From the NCBI GenBank assembly GCA_902773895.1, contig CACYGB010000002.1, positions 1 through 61,134 on the forward strand: DNA of 61,134 bases, in the 5' to 3' direction. A model generated the notes under the pieces. The model searched no databases. It worked only from the letters and a program-made list of their open reading frames with translations, and had not been told where the DNA came from. This document shows positions 1 through 8,506 of the stretch, one piece after another; positions within the stretch are counted from its first letter, which is position 1; each line of letters starts with the position of its first letter. The position numbers and the translations under genes are program-made. The DNA comes from an uncultured Eubacteriales bacterium. GTDB taxonomy: Bacteria > Bacillota > Clostridia > Christensenellales > Aristaeellaceae.

Positions 1-1859
1 CTGACGCTGATGACGATATCGGGTCCGTTGCCGGCCACCACGGCCGTCAGGATGGCATTGGCATCCACCAGCTTCACATTCACTTTGATGCCGGTTTTGG
101 CGGTGAAGGTATCATCCACCATGGTTTTCAGCACCGTGCTCTGGTCGCGGCCGGTGGTGATCCAGATGTTCAGCACATCGTCGGTGTCTTCGTACTTATC
201 GCCCAGGGAGTTGTAATCCACAAAGAAGCTGCTGGCGCAGGAGCGGATTTCATGGATAAGGCTCTGGAAGAAGTTTTCGTGCACCGACGGGATCTTCGCG
301 TTTTCCCCGGTGATCATGATCAGGTCCACGTCCAGCTTGCTTTCGGACATGTTCTGCATGGCGGTGCCCAGGGAGGTGATATTGTCCTTGAAGTTGGTAA
401 AGGATTCGGTGATCTTTTCGTTGTTTTCCACGAACTGCTCCAGCTGCACAGCCAGGGTCTGGGCCACGGCCACCCGGTCGCTCTTTTCGCCGGTGATGGC
501 CACGGCGTCATCCACGATTTTGTACAGCCGCTTGCTTTCCAGGTCCATGGCCTGGATTACTTCCGGATATACGCCGCCCAGGTTGTAATCCCGGAAACGG
601 TCGGGGTTGGCGCCGGTGAGCACCAGGATTTTGCGGTAAATCTGGTTCAGGCGGAAAATACTGTCCTCCACCTGCTTGAGCACCTCGCCCATCTTGCCCA
701 TGGTCACTTCCATGCGGATGGTATGCGCGCCTTTGGTGAGGTAAAAGCGGAAAGGCTTGCCGTTCTCATCGCTCAGGGTGCGCATTTCCCAGCTGGTGTT
801 GTAGCTGAAGGTCACGGTGCTCAAATCTTCAAAGGGCACTTCCCCGTCAATGTATACGGTGCGGCCGCTCAGGGCGCCGCGCTGATACATCTGCCGCGCC
901 TTGATGGAAATGTTGTAATAGCCGTCTTCCGGCACTTCGAAATCCCACTGGATCCATTCGCCGGGATGCGTCCACGGGTCGCCGCCGATGTAGTTAAGCG
1001 CCGTATTGGTTACGCTGCCCGGCTCGGTCAGGCCGGAGGAACGGTCGTACCGGGCATAAAGGCTGGGGCTGGAGCGCAGCTGCGCGCTTTCCCCCTGCAC
1101 CTTCAGGGAGAAATTCTTGCCCGCGTCGCTCATCTCTTTTTCCGGCTGGCTTTCGGCGTACTGCTCATAGCTTGCGTACTGGAACCGGGGCATCAGCGTA
1201 ATTCCGCCGATGATCACAGGTTCATTGACCGCTTTCAAAGTCAGGGTATTTTCGCCCTGATGGAAATAGAAAGAATAGGGTTCCGTCTGATACCCCATGT
1301 CGTCCCGGCAGTAGGCGCGCTGCCAGTCAAAACACTCCACCTGGCTGGGGCGAATATCGTTGCCCTGATTGTCCTTGCGCACTTCCCCGCCGTCGGTCCA
1401 CAGGCGGCTGAAGCACAGCGTGGAAGCGCCGGCAAAAGGCACTTCCCCGTTGATCATCAATTCGCGTTCAATATCGACGCCGCGGGAAGCGGTCGTTAAA
1501 TAATCCAGCAGGATGTGGTACATGCCGGCCTTGGGGACATTCACTTTCCACGTCACGACGGAATCATCCGGCGTCAGTACGCAGGCTTTTCCATCCTCGG
1601 CGGAATACGCTTCGCCGTTTCCGTCAAACGACGTAAGGTCCACAGCGACGCTTTCCGTTCCGTCGGCAGCGTCGGCATGGGCAAGCAGATAGCTGCCGTA
1701 GGTGTTGCCCCGGCTGATGCCGCTGACGTCGGCTGTCAGATCAGCCGATTCGTATTTGTCGTGGAAATCCTGCTTGCCGCCGCCAAAGACAAGAAGCAGC
1801 ACGACCGCCACTGCCACGCAAAGAATTCCGATCCATGTTGCGCGATTTCTTTTCAGCAT
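1..1859 (-). CDS. ABC-type extracellular solute-binding protein with long N-terminal extension (C-terminus off window)
   Basis: My translation from the ATG at 1859 stays open for 619 codons to the window edge, so the C-terminus is missing. Residues 9-25 form a membrane or signal segment. Two beta-rich, carbohydrate-binding-like modules follow (about 30-200 and 205-340), then a mostly helical stretch. The start of a family-1 solute-binding fold lies at the end, with a motif reading GNGPDIVISV. Such lipoprotein or anchored receptors normally feed sugars to an ABC importer, but no permease gene is in view. Ordinary receptors begin directly with the binding fold; here roughly 500 residues precede it. 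The start has an upstream SD-like purine run and a consensus promoter. The receptor class is fairly sure; the ligand is unknown. Confidence 0.75.
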   Translation of the reverse strand, partial: MLKRNRATWIGILCVAVAVVLLLVFGGGKQDFHDKYESADLTADVSGISRGNTYGSYLLAHADAADGTESVAVDLTSFDGNGEAYSAEDGKACVLTPDDSVVTWKVNVPKAGMYHILLDYLTTASRGVDIERELMINGEVPFAGASTLCFSRLWTDGGEVRKDNQGNDIRPSQVECFDWQRAYCRDDMGYQTEPYSFYFHQGENTLTLKAVNEPVIIGGITLMPRFQYASYEQYAESQPEKEMSDAGKNFSLKVQGESAQLRSSPSLYARYDRSSGLTEPGSVTNTALNYIGGDPWTHPGEWIQWDFEVPEDGYYNISIKARQMYQRGALSGRTVYIDGEVPFEDLSTVTFSYNTSWEMRTLSDENGKPFRFYLTKGAHTIRMEVTMGKMGEVLKQVEDSIFRLNQIYRKILVLTGANPDRFRDYNLGGVYPEVIQAMDLESKRLYKIVDDAVAITGEKSDRVAVAQTLAVQLEQFVENNEKITESFTNFKDNITSLGTAMQNMSESKLDVDLIMITGENAKIPSVHENFFQSLIHEIRSCASSFFVDYNSLGDKYEDTDDVLNIWITTGRDQSTVLKTMVDDTFTAKTGIKVNVKLVDANAILTAVVAGNGPDIVISV

Positions 1860-1902
1860 GAAAAATCCGCCTCTCTGACAGCTTCCTTCCGGAGGGCCGC
1901 CT

Positions 1903-1937
1903 AATAATAAAGAATAAAACCTGATCACATTCAGGTT
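1903..1937 (-). promoter_or_regulatory. Leader hairpin with T-rich tail before the solute-binding protein gene
   Basis: On the minus strand AACCTGA and TCAGGTT form a 7-bp stem with a 6-base loop (1918-1937), followed by a T-rich run at 1903-1917. It lies between the promoter and the start codon, so it could be a transcription attenuator. The same 20-bp dyad could instead be a repressor operator just downstream of the transcription start. Confidence 0.5.
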
Positions 1938-1963
1938 TTTAAACGCGGGAAAATCATGGAATA

Positions 1964-1992
1964 ATTATATATCACATCTTCCAGAATGTCAA
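1964..1992 (-). promoter_or_regulatory. Consensus sigma-A promoter for the solute-binding protein gene
   Basis: On the minus strand TTGACA (1987-1992) and TATAAT (1964-1969) are separated by exactly 17 bp. This is a perfect consensus promoter directed at the gene starting at 1859, with a leader of roughly 100 nt. Confidence 0.85.
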
Positions 1993-2260
1993 TGCGGATT
2001 TTGTTTATTATTGATAGATCCGAGCAAAATTTAAGGTCAATTTGCACAACTCCATTATTTTTTGCACATTTGTTATTCTTTTTTAAGAATTTGAAATATT
2101 CCGCGCCAAATTCCAAAATTTATCTGTTTTTTTCCCTCAGCAAAACCAAAAACGATCTGAAATTTTACAAAAATATGAAGGAAATTCCGGCGATACGTGG
2201 AACATTTTCACTGTTTTTATCGTCTATATGAGTGAACAACGCGAAAGAAGGCGATTATGA
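1993..2260. other. AT-rich spacer without recognisable gene
   Basis: This stretch is far more AT-rich than its surroundings and carries long T runs on the plus strand. Short open frames on both strands look like composition artefacts. I see no convincing plus-strand promoter for the carboxypeptidase gene that follows, though one may be hidden here. Confidence 0.6.
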
Positions 2261-3007
2261 ATGCTGACTGATCCCGTAAAAAGTGTTCCCCAAGCGTCCA
2301 GGGAAACCCCGAAAAAGGACGTTCCATCCCTCTTTCAGGTGCTGGTGATCGGCGCTCTGATTCTGCTGTCGTTTGCTGCTTCCTTCTTACGGCCGGCATC
2401 TGCGGAAGAAACCGCTTTGCCTATCCTGGTCAACAAGTCCCATCCCCTGCCGGCGGACTACGATGTAACAGGCTTTATCCTGCTTAACACCGTGGAAACA
2501 GACCTGTTCACCGTTAAAAACAAGAACACCTATGCCGATCCGGAGGCCACCGAAGCGCTGCTATCCCTGCTGGCGGACGCCCGCAAGGATGGGCTGGACA
2601 AATGGCAAATCAGCGAAGCGTACCGTTCTGTGGACGCGCAGCAGAAAATCTGGGATAAAAACTATCAGAAATACCGGAACGTCAACGGTTTGTCCAAAAA
2701 GAAAGCCCTGCAGGCGGTGGAGCGGCGGGTGGCAAAGCCCGGCTGCAGCGAGCACCACACCGGCCTGGCCTTCGATATGACCGTGCCCGGCAAAGCATTC
2801 CGCCTTACGCCCCACGCCAAATGGCTGGCAACGCACTGCCAGGATTACGGCTTCATTATCCGGTACACCAAAGACAAAGAAAAATATACCGGCATCACGG
2901 AAGAACCTTGGCACATCCGTTATGTCGGCATTGAGCATGCCAGAAAAATGGTCGAAGAAAACCTATGCCTGGAAGAATACATTGAAAAATATCAGAATTC
3001 CCTGTAA
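2261..3007 (+). CDS. D-alanyl-D-alanine carboxypeptidase, VanY/M15B family
   Basis: This is a zinc peptidase that trims the terminal D-Ala from peptidoglycan stem peptides outside the membrane. Residues 24-47 form a signal or anchor segment. The M15 zinc motif S-x-H-x2-G-x3-D is visible as S163, H165, G168 and D172. The second motif EPWH supplies E215 and H218. The length of 248 residues is normal for the family. The start is placed at 2261 because AAGAAGG lies 9 bases upstream. The downstream sigma/anti-sigma genes are on the same strand after 47 bases, so an envelope-stress link is possible. No VanH, VanA or VanRS genes are nearby, so this looks like a housekeeping cell-wall enzyme, not a resistance cassette. 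Confidence 0.88.
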   Translation: MLTDPVKSVPQASRETPKKDVPSLFQVLVIGALILLSFAASFLRPASAEETALPILVNKSHPLPADYDVTGFILLNTVETDLFTVKNKNTYADPEATEALLSLLADARKDGLDKWQISEAYRSVDAQQKIWDKNYQKYRNVNGLSKKKALQAVERRVAKPGCSEHHTGLAFDMTVPGKAFRLTPHAKWLATHCQDYGFIIRYTKDKEKYTGITEEPWHIRYVGIEHARKMVEENLCLEEYIEKYQNSL

Positions 3008-3011
3008 CGTT

Positions 3012-3040
3012 TTTCATCCTTCAGCGTCTAAAGGATGAAA
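3012..3040 (+). repeat. 10-bp inverted repeat before the sigma factor gene
   Basis: TTTCATCCTT at 3012-3021 and AAGGATGAAA at 3031-3040 are perfect complements around a 9-base loop. There is no T-run, so it is not an obvious terminator. It lies just upstream of the sigma gene ribosome site and could be an mRNA hairpin or operator. Confidence 0.6.
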
Positions 3041-3054
3041 GGAAGTGAGCGAGG

Positions 3055-3546
3055 ATGGATTTTGAAGCGGTGTATACCCGCTATTTCCGCAAGGTCTATT
3101 CCTTCGCTTACTCCCTTTCCCGCGACGCCCATACGGCCGAGGAAATCACCCAGGAAACATTCTTCCGCGCGCTGAAAAGCCCCGGCCAGTTCGAAGGAAA
3201 ATCTTCCGTGGATACCTATCTTTGCTCTATCGCCCATAATCTGTTTGTTTTGATGCTGCGCAGGCAGGGCAAAAACGTTTCCGGCGCCGTGCCGGAAACG
3301 ATTCCCAGCAGTGAAAACATCGAACAGGGCTTTGAAAGCAGGGATACAGCCCGGCAATTGCATATGCTGCTGCACCGGCTGGAGGATCCGTACAAGGAGA
3401 TTTTCACCTTGCGGGTGTTTGGCGAACTGTCCTTTGCCGAGATCGGCGCCCTCTTTGGCAAGGGCGAAAGCTGGGCCCGGGTCATTTATTTCCGGGCCAG
3501 GCAGAAGCTGCAAGGCATGCTGAAGGAGGAAGAAAACCATGTCTGA
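3055..3546 (+). CDS. ECF-type RNA polymerase sigma factor
   Basis: The 163-residue protein has the two-domain layout of group 4 sigma factors. Residues 1-70 match region 2 (RYFRKVYSFAYSLSRD, then AEEITQETFFRAL), and residues 105-155 match region 4 with a helix-turn-helix around LSFAEIGALFGKGESW. Such factors direct RNA polymerase to stress promoters and are held at the membrane by an anti-sigma partner. The next gene overlaps by 8 bases and encodes exactly such a partner, so the two are translationally coupled. The inducing signal cannot be read from the sequence. Confidence 0.9.
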   Translation: MDFEAVYTRYFRKVYSFAYSLSRDAHTAEEITQETFFRALKSPGQFEGKSSVDTYLCSIAHNLFVLMLRRQGKNVSGAVPETIPSSENIEQGFESRDTARQLHMLLHRLEDPYKEIFTLRVFGELSFAEIGALFGKGESWARVIYFRARQKLQGMLKEEENHV

Positions 3547-4546
3547 ACTCAAAAACGATTGTCACATTATTCAGGACCTGATGCCCCTGGTGATCGACGA
3601 AGCGTGCAGTGAGGAAAGCCGGAAATGCGTGGAAGAGCACATCGCGTCCTGCCCCGAATGTGCCCAGATATATGAAAGCATGAAGGCCGCCGTTCCTGCC
3701 CCGGTGTTCGATGCGGAAGCTGACAGGAACGTGAAAAAAGCCATGAAAAAGGCGAGAAAAAAGTATCGTTGGGTTCGCATCGCTGCGGTTTGCCTGGGTG
3801 TGATCGTCCTGCTGACTTCTGTTTTCGTCCTTACGAATCCGTCGGTGCTTTACTACCCGCAAACCACCGCCCCGGCATCCTGGTTCATGAATGCGCATCT
3901 GCTGCGCACCCAGGACGGTATTTTACTCATGCGTTTTATCCCTGCTGCCCGGATGCGGAATTTTTATGGGGTCGCCACATTCAGCATCAGCGGGGAGCAA
4001 ATCAATACCCAGGGCGAAACGGTAGCGCCCGGCTCTGCGAAAATGGAATTTCAATATCCATGGATCGCCCGCTTATTCAGCAGTGCGGACGCAGTCCAGG
4101 TCGAAAACCGCTGGAACGATTTGATTTTCCGCCTGTCCGGCGGCGACTGGGTGCTGCCCTTTGCAGGCGGCTACAATTTCCGTTATGCAGACGGCGCTAT
4201 GCGGGAAGCTGGCTGGCGGCCCCTGACCGCGGAAGAAGTGAAAGAGCAGGTAGCCAAGGGTGTATCCGTCACAGGCCGTTCTATGATTTTCGACTTTATT
4301 GATACGTACGGATTCAAAGTGGAAAAAAACGACGAAGCTGTCCACGAAGAACGGCGGCAGATCACCATGGATGCCCTTGCGCTTCGTATTGCCGGGGGCG
4401 GCCAGGAAGTGACGGTCCACCAGCCTGGAGACGCGATTTCCCTCTGCGATGAAGAAACGGAAATCGAATTCCAGCGGTGGAAGCAGTCGTCGTATCACGC
4501 GCACCTGTTTCCCGAAATTGGCACTGTGATCCCGGAAGCCCCGTAA
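3539..4546 (+). CDS. Membrane anti-sigma factor with zinc-finger (ZAS) domain
   Basis: The N-terminal cytoplasmic part holds a zinc-binding anti-sigma motif with C30, H34, C38 and C41 (H-x3-C-x2-C). One membrane helix follows at residues 79-99, then an extracytoplasmic domain of about 230 residues that I do not recognise. The layout predicts that the N-terminus binds the sigma factor encoded just upstream and that the outer domain senses an envelope signal. The gene overlaps the sigma gene by 8 bases and ends at a strong terminator. The role is inferred from the motif, the membrane segment and the gene pairing. Confidence 0.85.
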   Translation: MSELKNDCHIIQDLMPLVIDEACSEESRKCVEEHIASCPECAQIYESMKAAVPAPVFDAEADRNVKKAMKKARKKYRWVRIAAVCLGVIVLLTSVFVLTNPSVLYYPQTTAPASWFMNAHLLRTQDGILLMRFIPAARMRNFYGVATFSISGEQINTQGETVAPGSAKMEFQYPWIARLFSSADAVQVENRWNDLIFRLSGGDWVLPFAGGYNFRYADGAMREAGWRPLTAEEVKEQVAKGVSVTGRSMIFDFIDTYGFKVEKNDEAVHEERRQITMDALALRIAGGGQEVTVHQPGDAISLCDEETEIEFQRWKQSSYHAHLFPEIGTVIPEAP

Positions 4547-4550
4547 AGAA

Positions 4551-4588
4551 AAGCCGGGCGGAGAATTTTTTCCGCCCGGCGTTTTCAT
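4551..4588. terminator. Bidirectional intrinsic terminator
   Basis: GCCGGGCGGA (4553-4562) and TCCGCCCGGC (4571-4580) make a perfect 10-bp stem. A T-rich run follows on the plus strand and an A-rich run precedes it. It can therefore stop both the anti-sigma gene and the convergent rnhA gene. Confidence 0.9.
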
Positions 4589-4611
4589 TTTTGCATTTGA
4601 CAGATTTCGCG

Positions 4612-5124
4612 TCATTCGTTGGAATGGCTGACGGTAAAATGCTCCGCATCCCCTACGTCAGGGTTATGGCTCAAATACTGTTTAATGGCTTCCCGGGCCA
4701 TGGCGTCACACCGGTTGTTTTCCGGATGGTCGCTGTGGCCTTTCACTTTTTTGAAGGTCATCACATGGCCCTTGCGGCTGATAGTCAGCAGCAGCAGACG
4801 CCACAGATCCTGGTTTTCCACGGGCTTCCCTTCGCTGTTTTTCCATCCGCGTTTTTGCCAGCCGTCGATCCAATGATCGTTGAAGGCGTTCACCAGGTAC
4901 GCAGAATCGGAGTAAACCGTAACGTTGCACCGGGTTTTCAGTTTCCCCAGGGCGCTGATGCAGGCGAATACTTCCATACGGTTGTTGGTGGTTTGCGGCA
5001 TGCTGCCGCTGATTTCCAATTCATGCTGCCCATAGCGCAGAATGGCCGCCCAGCCGCCGGGCCCCGGGTTGCCGGAACACGCGCCGTCGGTAAAAATGTC
5101 CACTGCTTTCAGGGCTTCACTCAT
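4612..5124 (-). CDS. rnhA: Ribonuclease HI
   Basis: RNase HI cleaves the RNA strand of RNA-DNA hybrids. The four catalytic acids are visible: D13 in the motif DGACSGNPG, E51 in NNRMEV, D73 in YSDSAYL, and D140 in NNRCDAMA. Its length of 170 residues is typical of the bacterial enzyme. The start is supported by GGAGGA about 8 bases upstream and by a good promoter. It faces the anti-sigma gene and shares a terminator with it. Confidence 0.95.
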   Translation of the reverse strand: MSEALKAVDIFTDGACSGNPGPGGWAAILRYGQHELEISGSMPQTTNNRMEVFACISALGKLKTRCNVTVYSDSAYLVNAFNDHWIDGWQKRGWKNSEGKPVENQDLWRLLLLTISRKGHVMTFKKVKGHSDHPENNRCDAMAREAIKQYLSHNPDVGDAEHFTVSHSNE

Positions 5125-5161
5125 GGTTTTCCGTCCTCCGTTCTGTACCCGTCACCCGGAT

Positions 5162-5190
5162 ACTATACCATATCTTGTGGGGAATTGCAA
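5162..5190 (-). promoter_or_regulatory. Promoter of rnhA
   Basis: On the minus strand TTGCAA (5185-5190) and TATAGT (5162-5167) are separated by 17 bp and point at the rnhA start at 5124. Confidence 0.7.
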
Positions 5191-5212
5191 TCGCTTCCAG
5201 CAAAGAATTTGG

Positions 5213-5241
5213 GCATAGTTCTCCGGGAAGATTCATACCCT
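5213..5241 (+). promoter_or_regulatory. Sigma-E-like promoter before spoIVFA
   Basis: GCATAGTT (5213-5220) and CATACCCT (5234-5241) are separated by 13 bases. They resemble the mother-cell sigma-E elements known from Bacillus (about KCATATT and CATACAAT). The site sits 23 bases upstream of the spoIVFA relic, and spoIVF genes are sigma-E-controlled in Bacillus. The match is by eye and partial. Confidence 0.45.
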
Positions 5242-5264
5242 GTTCTTGATGGGAGGCGGGACGC

Positions 5265-5923
5265 ATGATCAGAAAATTCACAGAAACAGACCGGATTTCA
5301 GTTCCTGATTTAGGCTCCGATCTTCTTTCATTGGAATTAAAAGCGGAAAAAACGCGTTTTGGCGACCATCTGGCCCGGAATATGGCCGCCGCTGCTTTGC
5401 TGGTATTGACGGTGGTCAGCGTTCGCAACGCGCAGCTGCCTGGCGGCAAAACCGTGATGACCGCCGTGCAGGAAATGGTGGATCCTGGAACAATCTGGGT
5501 AAAATCAGCTTTGTCAGTAAGCTGTTTCCGGAAACACTGGCGGTCTTTTTTGAAACTGACGAAACGTCTCTCCCGCTTGTCGCCCCCTGCATGAGTCGGG
5601 TGAGCCACGCTTGGAGCAGCCAGGAGCCGTACATCGGCTACAGCGCTCCGGGAGATGAAAAGGTTTATGCATTCGCCGCCGGCCAGGTCATGAGCATCGC
5701 CCACGGCCAGGATGAGGAACTGATCGTACGGCTCCGCCATGAAATCGGCATGGAAACGCTGTACTATAACCTGGCCGACGTTCTGACACAGGAGGGAGAC
5801 TCCGTTTCCTCCTCCACCTGCCTGGGTCATGTGATTCGGGGCAGCCAGGCCCTGCTGGAAGTGCGCATGGCCGGACGTTCCATGAATCCCTCCGCCTGGC
5901 TTTTCCCCAGAGACGAACCATGA
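5265..5923 (+). pseudogene. spoIVFA: spoIVFA relic, membrane M23-like sporulation protein, frameshifted
   Basis: The first frame encodes an N-terminal segment with one membrane helix (AAAALLVLTVVSV), then jumps frame near 5482-5490. Reading resumes one frame over with LGKISFVSKLFPE and an M23/LytM-like domain (motifs YAFAAGQV and HEIGMETLYYNL). The frame change needs one missing base or two extra. In Bacillus SpoIVFA anchors and restrains SpoIVFB in the outer forespore membrane until pro-sigma-K is cleaved. The identity rests on the M23-like domain plus the overlapping M50 peptidase gene downstream (4-base overlap). As written no full product can be made, unless the base loss is an assembly error. 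Confidence 0.75.
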
Positions 5924-6932
5924 AAAAAATATCGCTGGGAATCTTTCGCTTTCATCCGCTGCTGCCTGTATTTCTTTTCCTTTCCTGGTTATGGGCCGGT
6001 CCGTCGTTCAATTCAATGCAGTCCGCCCTGATCCTACACGAAAGCGGCCATTTGATGCTTGCCCGGCTGATGCATTTAACGGTAGATGAGATGGAATGGA
6101 CGACTTTTGGCGGTGTGATCCGCATTGAAAGCATCGAAAGTCTGCCCTGGTATTCCGTGTTCCTGCTTGCGGCAGGCGGCCCGGCAGCCAGTTTGCCGGG
6201 CTGCGTCCTGTGCCCGGTTTTGGGCAGCATTACCAGTATCTTCGCCCGTTTGCCAGGGTTAGCCTGACAATGCTGCTGGTGAACCTGGTACCCGCGCTTC
6301 CGCTGGACGGCGGACGCATGGTGCGGGCTATTCTTTGCCGCTTTATTTCCTATTCCGCCGCGACTAAGGGGCTGATCCGGATTGGATATGCCCTGGGTGC
6401 TGCGCTGATCGGGGTTTCGCTTCTGTCGGCCTGCCGGGGAGAATTGCATTTTGCACCAGCCTTTGCGGGCGTTTATTTACTCTACGCCGCTGCGCTGGAA
6501 GGAAAGCAGGGAAGCGCGCGGTACATAACGCAGCTGATTGGCCGGCGGGAGAAAATCAGCAAAAAGGAGATCCTGCCGGTGGAAATCTGGGACGGCGGCA
6601 GGCAGCTGCCGCTGACGCGGCTGATGCAAAAATTCAGCGCCGGGAAATACCACCTGGTCTGTGTTCTTTCCGACGATGGGCTGCGCCCGGACGCTGTGCT
6701 GGACGAAGAAGCGATCTGCCGCGCCGTACTGGACGATGGCTGCCGTTACCTTGGTGACTGCATACAAAAAAGCGAAGCGCAAGCCGCTTCGCATAAGAGC
6801 ATCGGAATGAATCACTTTTTCTTGTTGGTTGCCTTCACAAAAACGATGAAATTGCTGAACTTTGCCGCGCCGATGTCGGCATGCCGGATGGATACCAGCC
6901 CGGGCTGGATCACTGTCAGCTTGCTGCCCTGA
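5920..6932 (+). pseudogene. spoIVFB: spoIVFB relic, M50 intramembrane metalloprotease, frameshifted
   Basis: The first 115 codons contain the zinc motif HESGH inside a membrane segment. A frame change between about 6180 and 6255 (one base lost or two gained) separates this from the second half. That half carries the matching NLVPALPLDGGRM motif with the third zinc ligand and a C-terminal domain. The second frame then runs past the natural family length (about 285 residues) into the antisense of the next gene. The original stop is therefore probably also lost near 6765. SpoIVFB normally cleaves pro-sigma-K. It overlaps spoIVFA by 4 bases. Both halves look otherwise well preserved, so the damage appears recent. 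Confidence 0.8.
6766..6792 (-). terminator. Intrinsic terminator of the C39-like peptidase gene
   Basis: On the minus strand GCGAAGCG and CGCTTCGC (6785-6792 and 6772-6779) form an 8-bp stem followed by six Ts. Confidence 0.8.
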
Positions 6933-7678
6933 TTGTAATTGCTGTAGGTGGTGCGGCAAAGTGGATCCAGGATATACAGCTTTTCCTTGTCCGCAGCCGC
7001 CAGGAACAGGTAATGCCCCTGGCTGGTAAAAGCACCGCCGCTGCTGGCCAGGCCCACAACGGCCGTGTTCTTCTGCGCAAGGAATTTCTGCACCTTGGCG
7101 TAATCGGAAACGAAGGACATGGTGATGCCGTAGGGCTTCACCAGTTCTTTCAGATAGCCCGTGCCCGTGCCGGCGGCAATAGACCGGCTGACGCTGCCGG
7201 CGGTATTGTTCCCGGTGGCAAAATCCCCGAAAACAAGCGGCAGGAAACGGACGTAGTCCCTTTCCGACGTCAGCACATACCGGGCGTGATTGTTTTTGCA
7301 CCGTGCCTTGTTCAGCGAGCAGGAGCAAAGCGAATAATCCCGCTTGGCCGATTTGGAAATCAGGGAAAGCTGGTCGTCCGGCACCAGGGAAGCAATGGCC
7401 ATGGCCACTGCCGTGGGGCTGCAGCCGGAATCCTTGAAGGGGCGGCGCGTATCCGTATCCTCTTTTTCGTAGGCCAATCCGGCCCAAAGGGGATCGTTCT
7501 GGGCGTAATACCGCATTTTTCCTTTCCCGGGAACGTCCACCAGGCCGGAATACGTTTCCTGCCTGGCAAAAAACGCCTCGGTATCCGTCATTCCGTCGGC
7601 AAAAGAAACATGCGCGACTTCCAGCACAGACAGCATTACGCAGCAAAACTCCAATACTCTCCTGAAAAAATCGCGCAT
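6812..7678 (-). CDS. Secreted C39-like (papain-fold) cysteine peptidase
   Basis: An N-terminal signal segment (about residues 1-27) indicates export. The papain-like catalytic set is visible: Q60 before the core, C86 in the motif DSGCSPTAVAMAIASL, H222 in GHYLFLAAAD and D238 in ILDPL. This matches the peptidase_C39_2 group of stand-alone cysteine peptidases. There is no ABC-transporter domain, so it is not a bacteriocin exporter. A Cys-rich insertion (C118, C120, C127) may hold a disulfide or metal. It lies 36 bases downstream of yebC on the same strand and may be cotranscribed. The substrate is unknown. Confidence 0.75.
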   Translation of the reverse strand: MRDFFRRVLEFCCVMLSVLEVAHVSFADGMTDTEAFFARQETYSGLVDVPGKGKMRYYAQNDPLWAGLAYEKEDTDTRRPFKDSGCSPTAVAMAIASLVPDDQLSLISKSAKRDYSLCSCSLNKARCKNNHARYVLTSERDYVRFLPLVFGDFATGNNTAGSVSRSIAAGTGTGYLKELVKPYGITMSFVSDYAKVQKFLAQKNTAVVGLASSGGAFTSQGHYLFLAAADKEKLYILDPLCRTTYSNYNQGSKLTVIQPGLVSIRHADIGAAKFSNFIVFVKATNKKK

Positions 7679-7714
7679 GTGGTTTCTTCCTTTTCCCGCC
7701 GCACAGGGCGTGAT

Positions 7715-8461
7715 TTATTCTTCCTCTTCTTCCTCGGGAAGCTCCGCGTTGTGGTATACTTCCGTCACATCGTCGTTGTCATCCAGCATATCCAGCAGCT
7801 TTTGCACCTTGTTCAGGGTGTCCGGATCATCGATGGCTACGGTATTCTGAGGGATCATCTGCTTATCGGCGGACAGGAAAGCGTAGCCGGCCTTTTCCAA
7901 TTCTTCGCGGACGGTGGAAAAATCATTGGGCGCAGTGTAGATTTCGAACACATCGTCTTCCGCCTTCATATCCTCGGCGCCGGCGTCCAGGGCGGTCAAC
8001 ATCATTTCGTCCTCATCCATGCCGGGCTCGCGCTCGATGACGATCACGCCTTTGTTGTCGAACATATAACTGACGCTGCCGGGAGTGCCCAGGGAGCCGC
8101 CGTTCTTATCAAAGATGTGGCGCACATCGCTGGAGGTGCGGTTGCGGTTATCGGTCACGATCTGGCAAATGATGGCCACGCCGCCGGGAGCATAGCCTTC
8201 ATAGGTCATTTCTTCGTAGGTGGCGCCGGTGCCTTCGCCGGCAGCCTTCTTGATGCTGCGCTGAATGTTATCGTTGGGCATGTTGTTGGCCTTCGCCTTG
8301 GCGATAATATCCTTCAATTTGCTGTTGGACTCGGGATTGGCGCCGCCTTCCCGCACAGCGATGGCGATCTCACGGCCGATTTTGGTGAAAATCTTGCCGC
8401 GGGCAGCGTCCGTCTTGCCCTTTTTCGCTTGAATGTTGTGCCATTTGGAATGTCCAGACAT
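7715..8461 (-). CDS. yebC: YebC/PmpR family protein (TACO1-like)
   Basis: The N-terminus [15 protein letters not shown] and the segment [15 protein letters not shown] are hallmarks of the family. The 248-residue length fits. Members have been described as DNA-binding regulators and, more recently, as translation factors that relieve ribosome stalling. The start at 8461 is chosen because GGGAGGG lies 7 bases upstream; a longer reading adds 23 residues with no ribosome site. The acidic C-terminus ending in six Glu is notable but common in the family. A strong promoter lies directly upstream. Confidence 0.93.
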   Translation of the reverse strand: MSGHSKWHNIQAKKGKTDAARGKIFTKIGREIAIAVREGGANPESNSKLKDIIAKAKANNMPNDNIQRSIKKAAGEGTGATYEEMTYEGYAPGGVAIICQIVTDNRNRTSSDVRHIFDKNGGSLGTPGSVSYMFDNKGVIVIEREPGMDEDEMMLTALDAGAEDMKAEDDVFEIYTAPNDFSTVREELEKAGYAFLSADKQMIPQNTVAIDDPDTLNKVQKLLDMLDDNDDVTEVYHNAELPEEEEEE

Positions 8462-8506
8462 GAAAAATCCCTCCCATAGGAATAATAACATAATTTTGAG
8501 CGATTT

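Noticed and set aside
252-1499. A 415-codon open frame on the plus strand
   Set aside because: It is antisense to the solute-binding protein gene, whose translation shows real motifs. This frame gives a His/Val/Gly-rich sequence with no domains, a mirror effect of codon bias.
1986-2231. Small AT-rich open frames in the spacer
   Set aside because: They consist of Phe/Leu/Lys runs, lack ribosome sites and overlap the minus-strand promoter.
6881-8479. A 532-codon open frame on the plus strand
   Set aside because: It runs antisense through the C39-like gene and yebC, both with clear motifs and ribosome sites.
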